Below, in pieces: positions 56,170 to 64,000 of a stretch of DNA of 64,000 bases. Under the pieces are notes generated by a model. It saw only the letters and a list, made by a program, of their open reading frames with translations. It searched no databases and was not told the DNA's origin. Position 1 is the first letter of the stretch, and each line of letters opens with the position of its first letter. Source of the DNA: Dryocosmus kuriphilus (Eukaryota > Arthropoda > Insecta > Hymenoptera > Cynipidae); contig CM076194.1 in the NCBI GenBank assembly GCA_038277395.1, forward strand, positions 184,358,788 to 184,422,787. Direction: 5' to 3'. The position numbers and the translations under genes were made by a program.

Positions 56170-56466
56170 AATGTTAAATTTTTATTAAAAAATAAATTCG
56201 GAAAGAAGGGGGCTTAGAGGTTGCTTTCTCAATTCTTTCCTCTTTCTTTGTTTGGTTACTTTTTTTTGCTGGTCCAAATCTTCCAAGATGGGACTTAGTC
56301 CCACAACAGAGAGCAGATGTATAAGGGTGAGGCACAATGGACTTGCAGTCTGAGCGCCCGGGGAGGAGGTGGTTTTGGTGGGTAGTGGCCGTTAGGCCGA
56401 GTCCCATACTCAGTCCGTCAAAAGGATTTCCACCTCCTCCTCCAAACAAAAAAAAAAAAAAAAAAG
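56170..56466 (+). repeat. R1-clade LINE 3' end in right arm
   Basis: Plus-strand copy ending in an A-run at 56,447-56,465, with GGTGGTTTTGGTGGGTAGT near 56,367. It is the mirror partner of 50,809-51,110. Confidence 0.75.
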
Positions 56467-56639
56467 TATAGCTCGTGGTTGAACGAAGGATTTTAAAAAA
56501 AATTGAAATTGAAATCTTTTGTAGAGATTCGTGGAAAAAAGTACACTTTTTGTACAATTTACACTACGTTTGGCGTTGTAAAATTAGTTTTAATCGAAAA
56601 AAAATCTTCGTTCAATCACTATTCAATCCTATTTTAAAG

Positions 56640-57130
56640 TGCGCAACATTTCAATAAGGTCGTTCATTCTATCGATCCATTCACATAGCTCTCCAAGCAA
56701 AAGAATACTTGTGTGTCGCACTGCATATTCTCCGTCAAATTCAGAATAGCTTCCACCACCTTTGGAACCGCCTCGTTCTCTTCTCTAAAATGAGAACTGC
56801 AGCTTTAAGTTAATTCTTCCTTACACACAATAACGGATATAAAAATATAAATAATGCACAATTAGGAGTTGTGAATGATAAAGTTTAGAGAAAGGTACTA
56901 ACGGCAAAATATTCTTTGCCACTGCTTGCATGAAGAAATAGGAAAGCTTCCGTCTAATCGCAAATGGGTGTCGTTTGATGCCCGGATCCTTCTGCAGTCA
57001 GTGTAAGGAGCATTTGCCAGAAGCAGGGCCTACTTCCGATAACGAATACGATATCCTTGATTAGTTCCCAGACTCGCGTTCTGAAGTCGGCAAATCCTTC
57101 TCCACCACTGACGTTCTCCACAAGACCAAG
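56640..57130 (-). pseudogene. TNPO3: Captured transportin-3 exons, right arm
   Basis: Minus strand. Exon A 57,130-56,903 (acceptor mutated to GACAC) and exon B 56,784 downwards. The donor here is TTTTGCC|GTTAGT, closer to a normal exon end than the left units (TTTTGTC). It shares the TAG of the left copies. The only unit in this arm. Confidence 0.82.
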
Positions 57131-58361
57131 GTGTCCGAATTTCAGAAATAATTAAAATTTAGGTTCCCTTCCATACAGTGAAACTAAAAAATATCTCTGA
57201 TCATGATGACAATAAAGTACTAGGGACAAAAATTACAACCCTTTAAAAGATTCAATGTTATTTGCGCCACCTGGAATAAATTTATGTATAGCTGGATCCG
57301 GAATTAAAAAACCAATATTTTCTGTTAGTAGATAAGTATATCTCGTGACTGAACGAAGGATTTAAATAAAAAATTAAAATTTGAATTTTTGGCAGAGTTG
57401 TATGCAAAATAGTACAATCTTTGGTACAATTTGCACTACGTTTAGCCTTGTAAAATTAGTTGCAGAACGAAAGAAAACCTTCGTTCAATCACTAGTGTGT
57501 GTAAAATTTCAATAAGATCGGTGTATTAGTTTTTGAGAAATCGCACCCACCAACTTCAAAAATAGTGTTTTTAGAAAAAATCGACAAAAGTTAGTAGGAA
57601 TAAAACGAAGAAAAATTTTTTAAAACTAATTTATCAGGGGAATTAAATTTTTCTGGAAATTTACAATTTTTAAATGTAAAGATTTAAATTAAAAAATTTT
57701 AAGTTTTAAAAATTAATTTTTTTTTAACTTATGAGGGGAATTTCCAAAGGCTCTCTTTCCTAGATTTTTACTTCGATCGACTTGAAACTTTGGAAAAATA
57801 TTCTGTGCACATAAAATAAACAATCTGAAAAAAAGGAAAATACAAAAAGAAAAAATTAAATGTTGTTTACGATGAAAATTTCAAATACTGCATTTTTATT
57901 ACTGTAAATACTTACCTAGCATTACCAAATATTTCACATTCAGTGAAAGCACAAAAATTAATAGACTAATGTTTTTCTGCTAAAAGCCAAAACTGTCAAC
58001 AATCTTAACCTCACAAGCAAAACACGAAACTTGTCATCAATAAAATCGCTAGGTCGACTCCAACTATATCACGTAAATTTTTATTTCGCATCTCCGAATT
58101 GTAATATACTTTTAATTGTGCGCTATTTATTTTACTTTATTTTTTTAACAATAAACAACTTTAATTACGGAGTTGTATATTTTTGATGGGCAACTTGACT
58201 CACTATGTCACTATCATCTGTTGCACATATGACAATCCATCATGGCGGCGACCAATGAGAAGCCTACAGTTTAAAAATTACTTTTTTCATTGGTTGCATT
58301 TGGCGCCATTTTTATATATGCAGAACAACCCTATGACCGGCTCTAAATGGTTCTTACGGTA

Positions 58362-59412
58362 TATATATATACACACGAATTAACTAATAAGTTATTAATT
58401 AATATTTTTTTGAAATGATTATGGTTTGATTAACGTACAAAGATTTTAGAGGCACGTGAAATGTGATTTAAGAAGTGAGGTTGTGTTCGAGAAAATATCA
58501 AGAATCTAATCTATAATGTTACTAATCCGAATATTCATTCCTTCATATATTTTATATAGTGATCTGTATTTTCACAACATAAGCAAGAAAATATAACATT
58601 CTAAAGCTTGAAAACATTACACTGTCATTAAAACGCATTATTTTATAATTAATTTGTTTGGGAAAACTTACCTGTATCTTTGCAAGCTGAAAATATTTCT
58701 CGTGAAGAGGTTCCAAATTGCAACGATACAACAAACAAAGAACTTTTTACCATTAACTATCTTTACAATGGTGCCTACCTTCATTGCTGACAATCGAATG
58801 CGAGCCGTCGACTAATCGAAATCTTTCGAGATAAACGCGGTCAATTCAAATTTTAACATTTATTTTGAGACACCCAGGAACAATAAGAAACCGATAAGAA
58901 AATTTGAATCGGACTGAAGCTTTCGTGAATGCGCATTCTTAAATAATAGGAAATTCCCAATTAAATATTTAGCAAAATATTTTATTTAAAGATTTATTTA
59001 TTTTGTAAACACAAACTCTATACTGATTTCTTTTTATTATATTGTTGAAATCGGACTAAGTGTTGAATTCTGATTTTCCATTATGTAACTTTGTTTAATT
59101 GATCAACGGTTTAAAAAATCGAAAATTTGGTGTGAAATATGTCTACATAACCTCAAAAAATTTGTTCTGATTGAAAAATGCCTAAAAAGATCGAAAAAGT
59201 TTCTGTTCAATCGAAGATTTCTGATAAAACCATCTAAATTGTGGAGACAGATTGAAATACATCATTCCGATTCAGAATTTTTCGGTTACCTCAATTATTT
59301 TAAAGTTTTTTGGAGCCTTTAATTTTTTTAGAATTGTGTGATTGGAAAAAATAAATAATTACAAATGAGACATCTTTTTCGAACCATTTTTGGATTTTAT
59401 TCATTTCTTTTT
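58362..59412. other. AT-rich stretch without recognised gene
   Basis: No coding region or repeat was recognised between the palindrome and the CACTA-like gene relic. The 3' part, 59,000-59,400, may be that gene's 3' flank. Confidence 0.3.
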
Positions 59413-61495
59413 TCAAAATTTATAAAAATGTATTGAGTTTTTTTGTGGTTTCAGAGGATCTTTTGTAAATAATCCGTGGATTCTGCGATAAACTTGAGCC
59501 AACGGTTGGAACGGTGTACGAATTAGATTTATTAATTTCCCAAGGAAATTTTCAAATGAGAAGGCAGAAATGTTACTGAAGTTACAATCCGTGAATATTA
59601 TATCATCAGCAGCGTGAATTACGCAGTGCATATTCATTACTTGGATTTTCGAATATAATTCCTTCAGTCCTCAAAAAAATCTCTGTAAATAAAGTTTCGC
59701 ATGCTGATGATATTTTTCAATCAGTTTGTTTTTACACAATATTCGGAAAGCCAAGTGTAGCAGTAAAAAGTTTTTCATACGTCTTACGTCTAGAATATTC
59801 AAAAAAATTACCGGTCCACAATATAACAAAATAAACCGAAATGCTGTCGTTTTACATTTATTTAGTGTACATTTTTTAATCATCAAAAGTCTTCTAGAAA
59901 CATCGTTTTTCAATTGCTTACCAACCTTAGCACGCCCTACAATTACAAACCACTGATCCATAAGTCGCTTCATGACGCCCTCACAAAATAAATGCATGAA
60001 GTCAAGAACGAAAAGAAAAATCATATTTAGCAGAGGTCGAATTCGCAATAGTGGTGATACTCCTTCATGATGACCAGGTTGCCTTCGAAGTCAAAATGTC
60101 TGATCGGTTCTCTCAACATAATCGATAAGCGGATATTCTGTTACATTGTTGGTCTTTATACCATGAATCTCGCATCTCTCGCAAGCATAGAAACCTCAAT
60201 GGCCTTTCGTACATTTTAAAAATGCTCGAGCAGGCATATCGCAAACAAAGCAAAGGATTTCGACATAAAAAAATTTATTTTCGATAACGATTCCATTATC
60301 TTGGAGAATATTGAGTTCGTCAATAAACTCTCGCTAGAAATCATTAGCGCTTTCCGGTTTCGAGTTCCCACAGTAAATGGTAACAGGAAACGGCTTGCAA
60401 ATATCAGCCTTGTAGAGAATTTTTGCAGAAGTTACCCAAAACCTTTTTCTCCGGATTTGGTTAAACTAACGCTATCACAATTAAATTGTAAGAATATCGT
60501 AGCCTTGGAATATACATTGACGTTAATGTATTCCTCAAGTCCTTTTTTGATTCCAAAGTATACATATTCTCCAACGAATCCATCTGTATCTGACATTTCT
60601 TGAATATTATATTCTGCTGAGCTTGTACCTAAAAAGGTCTTAGCGGACTTGGTAATTCAGGTAGAGGTCTGCGCCGTAGTATTTTCAATAGTTGATCAAC
60701 TTCGCTTGGCTCATCCTCCACAACTTCAACAATTCCTTCTTCAATCCCATCCTCGTAGTCTGTAGAACTATAGGATTCTTCTCAATCTAAAAATAAATTA
60801 CATTGTTAATCATTTTCTTTTAAAAGATTTTTTTTGTAAAATTTAATACATGATATAAAAAAATAATTAATCACAATAAAGTTCCACACTCAAAAGTATA
60901 TATATTTTTTCAAATTACCCTGGATAAAAAAATATTTCAAGTAAAAAACTAGTTTTTATTACCTGAATCTGAGTTGCTGGGAGATTCGTCCTCATTTTCC
61001 GCTAAAACTTCTTGAAAATCCACAGGTTCCATTTCTACTCGAATTTCCTCTTCATCAAACGCTTGCAAAACAGGATCTTCTCTTCTTTCCTCTTCGTCGT
61101 CGGCATCTACAATTATTTGGAATTATTATCATTACACTTATCAGTTTATGCTATTTAATATATACATTAAAAAAATAAAATAAATCTCGTAGAAAAGATA
61201 ACCTACAAATTTAGGAAACAAAAACGTTAATTATAGTCCCAAATTCATTTATAAATTTATAAAAATGATTAATTCTGGATAATAACATTATGTAGATTTA
61301 AACATGAATTATAAACAAATCGAATACTAATTCTTTATTCAATTTGGGGGTTAGGTTTCATGATTTTTATGTAATGAATTAAATGAATTACTTGAATTAA
61401 CTTACCTTCATCTTCACTGCGGATATAAGGAATAATCTCACCAACGAGTCGAGTCTGTGCTTCCGAACTCGCAATGTACTTTTTGCTTTTGTCAT
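59413..61495 (-). pseudogene. CACTA-like transposase gene, multi-exon, broken
   Basis: Minus strand. Exon 61,495-61,406 ('EIIPYIRSEDE'), intron, exon 61,106-60,963 ('EEERREDPVLQAFDEEEIRV'), intron, long exon from 60,786. The first two introns have GT-AG ends and keep phase. The long exon shows 'FLKCTKGH', 'ACERCEIHG', 'RTDQTF', 'FVLDFMHLFCEGVMKRL' near 60,000 (D-x-M-H), 'TAFRFILLYCGPVIFLNIL', and 'ISAFSFENFLGKLI' near 59,550. This order is that of animal Tnp2/CACTA-like transposases. In-frame stops (for instance after exon 2 and after 'KGH') and a frameshift near 59,670 make it inactive. The start codon was not identified. Confidence 0.65.
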
Positions 61496-61699
61496 TTTAA
61501 TTTCGATACAAGTAAAACAATATCACAACACAAAACTTGACCTGTCAAACTCGTCAAACCTAACCCTACCTAACCCGACGTCGTTCCGACCCGAGGCACA
61601 CCATCTGCCCCCTTGCGGCCACTTGTAGAAAATCCGATCGGGCCCCGATCGGAACTTGGAAACGAGTTGGGCAATTTCTGTACGGGCTGTTGTAATATT

Positions 61700-62880
61700 T
61701 TTAAAGAGTTTCGTAAAACGTAAGACTATGTTGATCGGTCTTGATTTTATCAACAAATTAAATGTTTATTCCATAATTATGCATCATTTATATCTAGTTA
61801 TTTCTTTGCTTTTTCATTCACTTAAAATTTATAAGCAAGTAAATTGTTTAAACATTTCATAGCTGTGCTTCACTCATCTAACTTCATCTCTTTATTAATT
61901 CGTTAGTGGTTCTCCCTTTGATCTCTTTACTGATATACGAGTTTCAACAAAATTGTTTAATAAAATTATGTTGCATTAGTTTATCTTGAAAATTTTAATA
62001 CCAAGAGCTGGTTAAACATGAGACACATATTTTAATATCTAAAATAATGCAATGCAATGGGAAATGTTAAAATTACATTAATGGATATCTAACAATACGT
62101 AGGAAAGACTTTAAATTATTTCTGCATATTCTGAACTGTACTGCTCTTCACATTATTTTTTTTATTTAGCATGGATATGAACCCTTTTTCGTAGAATCGC
62201 ATTATTATAGTTGCAAAATTTCTATAAAATTGAGGATTTATTGTTCACGAATGATATTAATGATGCATCTCAGATGACATTATAGCATTTTAGAGATACA
62301 CTGTGAAATTTGTTTAAAGAATTTCGTAAAAAATAAGACTTGCATTGATCAGTCTTTAATTTTATCAACAAATTAAATGTTTATACACTCCATAAGTATG
62401 CATTTCTCATCGCCAGTTGTTTCTTTGCTTTTTCATTAACTAATTCTATAGCGGATTTCCCTTTGATGTTTTCTAACAGGAAGTTGAGTCATATTTTCAA
62501 AAAATTGGTCAAAAACGTAAGTCTAACATCGGTTGGGCTTAAAATTTATAAGCAAATAAATTGCATAAACATTTCATAGTTGTGCTTCACTCATCTAACG
62601 TCATCTCTGTATTAATTCCTTAGTAGTTCTCCCTTTGATCTTTACTAATAGACGATTTTAACAATTATTTAATAAAATTATATTTTAGTAGTTTATCTTG
62701 AAAAGTGTAATACCAAGAGCTGGTTGAACGTGACACGCTTATTTTAATGTCTAAAATCATGTAACGCAATGAGAAATGTTAAAATCACATTATTGGATAT
62801 CTCTAACAAATACATAGGAAAGACTTTAAGTTATTTTTGTACATTCTGAACTGTACAATTGCCCTTCTAATTATTTTTAC
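61700..62880 (+). repeat. Dispersed repeat family C, copy 2
   Basis: Inverted partner of 24,868-25,769 and longer. It consists of two diverged tandem units (about 61,700-62,290 and 62,300-62,880), each with 'AAGAGCTGGTT.AAC.TGA.AC', 'TTGGATATCT' (or ATGGATATCT) and 'CATTCTGAACTGTAC'-like words. No coding region. It runs directly into repeat family A, so A and C may be parts of one larger element. Confidence 0.7.
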
Positions 62881-63640
62881 ATTCTTATCTCAATGAGAAG
62901 GTATTAGTTTTATGTAAAAAATGACTTTCGCGGATTTCATGAAATCTCGACGTTTCGTGACCACCTGAATCCGAAAAAACATGTTTTACGACGGTGTCTG
63001 TTTGTCTGTTGTCGTTCTCATCGTTTTCGTCGTTGTTGTCGTTGTTGTCGTAGTAGTCGTCGTCGGAGTCTGTTCCCACGATAACTTTCGAAGGACTAAT
63101 CGGATTGGATTGCGCTTTGACACACTTCTTTCGGGCATAAAAAGTAAGGACGAGTTCGTTAACCAGCGGATTTTGACCAGTGGTTATGGTTTTATCCATC
63201 AAAAATGGTTTTCACAAAATCAAAAAATCGATTTTCCGGCTAAACTATGCAAGATACAAAAAAAAAACGGTAGAGGGTAAAATTTTTCATCTCAAAAAAA
63301 TCTACAAATTTTGTTTTCACCATTTTTTGTTAAAATGCACGGTTTTTGTTTTAATCGAGAAAACGTTATTAAAAATAAAAAATTCAAACCCGGCAAACTA
63401 TGCAACATGCGAAAAAAATGATAATAAGCCAAGTTGTTCATCTCAAGATATCTACAAATTTGCTCTCTATCATTTTTTTGAGCAGATGCGTAATTTTTTA
63501 GTTATTCGTGAAATATGTTATTAAATATAAACAAATCCACTTTTCAGCAAAACTATGCAAGGTATGAGAAAATATTAACAAGCAGAATTGTTCAGCTTGG
63601 AAGGAGTTACACAATCTATTTATAAGACTCATCGTTTTAC
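62880..63640 (-). repeat. Dispersed repeat family A, copy 2
   Basis: Reverse complement of 2,181-2,760 and longer: it carries three degenerate tandem units (about 130 bp, words 'AACTATGCAA' at 63,242, 63,397 and 63,551) upstream of the small ORF. The 5' neighbour on this strand is GC-rich palindromic sequence at 63,900-64,000. Confidence 0.75.
62885..63199 (-). CDS. Small ORF of repeat family A with D/N-rich run (104 aa)
   Basis: ATG at 63,199; 104 codons. N-terminal 45 residues match the copy at 2,471 ('NPLVNELVLTFYARKK', 'AQSNPISPSKVIVGTD'). A run of about 25 Asp/Asn/Glu residues (a GAC/GAT/AAC microsatellite, plus-strand GTTGTCGTT) follows, then 'HVFSDSGGHETSRFHEIRES'. In the copy at 2,471 the region after the D/N run is present but out of frame. 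No domain recognised. Confidence 0.45.
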   Translation of the reverse strand: MDKTITTGQNPLVNELVLTFYARKKCVKAQSNPISPSKVIVGTDSDDDYYDNNDNNDENDENDNRQTDTVVKHVFSDSGGHETSRFHEIRESHFLHKTNTFSLR

Positions 63641-64000
63641 TTTTAAGAATCGAAATTCTGAATTGTGGAAATTTTGAAAATCACAAAAAAAACTTTAATA
63701 ATCTAAAATGTGTTTTAAAAAAAAAATTAATTGTCGAGTGTGCAACGTGAGTGTCATCATGAGAATGTATTCTTTAAGGCCGATAGAGCCTTAAGTAAAA
63801 TAATTTCTTTTGTAATTTTTAATAAAAAATTCAAATTTAATAATCTTATTAAAAGTAGGTGTTTTGAAATTTTAAGACCCAAGTAACGAATACCGAGCAC
63901 GATGTGCAAGGACCATGAACATCCGAGCGCGAAGCGCGAAGCTTAACTGTATCGGAGCGCGAAGCGCGATGACCACTAGACCGCGCGCTCATTCTTCTCG
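63641..64000. other. Non-coding edge with GC-rich palindromes
   Basis: AT-rich DNA to 63,890 followed by repeated GAGCGCGAAGCGCGA words (63,933 and 63,955) and CCGCGCGCTC near the end. Comparable words at 375-460 lie at the opposite edge. No gene. Confidence 0.4.

Larger units (their letters stand above)
46465..58361. mobile_element. Giant palindromic composite transposon (11.9 kb)
   Basis: Left terminus TACCGTAAGAAGCATTTAGA, right terminus its near complement, both in TA-rich flanks. The first about 215 bp of the arms differ at only about 5 positions by eye. The left arm runs to about 53,537, the right arm from about 53,605, leaving a loop of roughly 70 bp. Arms carry, from outside in: a terminal region; a 1.2 kb unit with transportin-3 exons (three left, one right); a R1 LINE 3' end; flanking repeats; and an outward-facing mariner-like transposase relic. 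The 2.3 kb arm difference is explained by the two extra units. Confidence 0.9.

Noticed and set aside
46465..58361. Palindrome as two separate mariner insertions in opposite orientation
   Set aside because: The mirror extends through non-coding DNA, the host-gene units and the LINE ends to both termini and almost to the centre, which two independent insertions would not produce.
1..64000. tRNA, rRNA or snRNA genes
   Set aside because: No cloverleaf with A and B boxes, rRNA or snRNA sequence was recognised by eye; the tRNA-Leu match at 20,771 is only a 19-nt primer-binding site.

Overview
This AT-rich window looks like transposon-dense intergenic chromatin of an arthropod, most likely an insect. 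The evidence is an R1-clade LINE, BEL/Pao and env-bearing Ty3/gypsy retrotransposons, Tc1/mariner, hAT-like and CACTA-like DNA elements, and many fold-back repeats. No intact conserved host gene was found. Nearly every coding segment belongs to a mobile element and is broken.

Layout: 0.5-1.6 kb, a 1.1 kb fold-back element. 2.2-2.8 kb, a repeat with a small conserved ORF, repeated inverted at 62.9-63.6 kb. 5.2-8.7 kb, a degraded BEL/Pao element (+). 9.4-24.9 kb, a degraded env-bearing Ty3/gypsy element on the minus strand (gag, PR-RT, RNase H, integrase, env), with a tRNA-Leu-type primer site and a long 5' LTR that is split by an R1-clade LINE. 25.8-26.6 kb, a second fold-back. 28.0-37.1 kb, an inverted repeat flanking a broken acidic-protein gene; a 2.0 kb solo LTR, an internally deleted R1-like LINE and a MITE with an 8-bp target duplication are nested in it. 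37.4-39.2 kb, a broken DUF4806-type gene (-). 40.5-43 kb, a multi-exon hAT-like transposase relic (-) crossing a 500-N gap. 43.6-45.8 kb, a mariner-type element with about 370-bp TIRs. 45.8-46.4 kb, a palindromic MITE. 46.5-58.4 kb, a giant palindrome. 59.4-61.5 kb, a CACTA-like transposase relic (-). 61.7-64 kb, repeats that are inverted copies of those near 2.5 and 25 kb.

The most striking object is the roughly 11.9 kb palindrome at 46,465-58,361. Its arms (about 7.1 and 4.8 kb) meet at a loop of roughly 70 bp. Each arm carries an outward-facing DD37D-type Tc1/mariner-like transposase relic, a LINE 3' end, and a unit of about 1.2 kb containing two captured exons of a host nuclear-import receptor that reads as transportin-3 (transportin-SR). 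The unit is present three times in the left arm and once in the right arm. Transcription across the element would give a long dsRNA containing transportin-3 sequence, which suggests (inference) a source of small RNAs against a host gene.

All three reverse transcriptases that can be inspected have lost catalytic parts, and the transposases carry stops, frameshifts or catalytic substitutions, so the locus is mostly a graveyard. Several terminal repeats (the giant palindrome and the mariner TIRs) are still very similar, which implies fairly recent activity or gene conversion.
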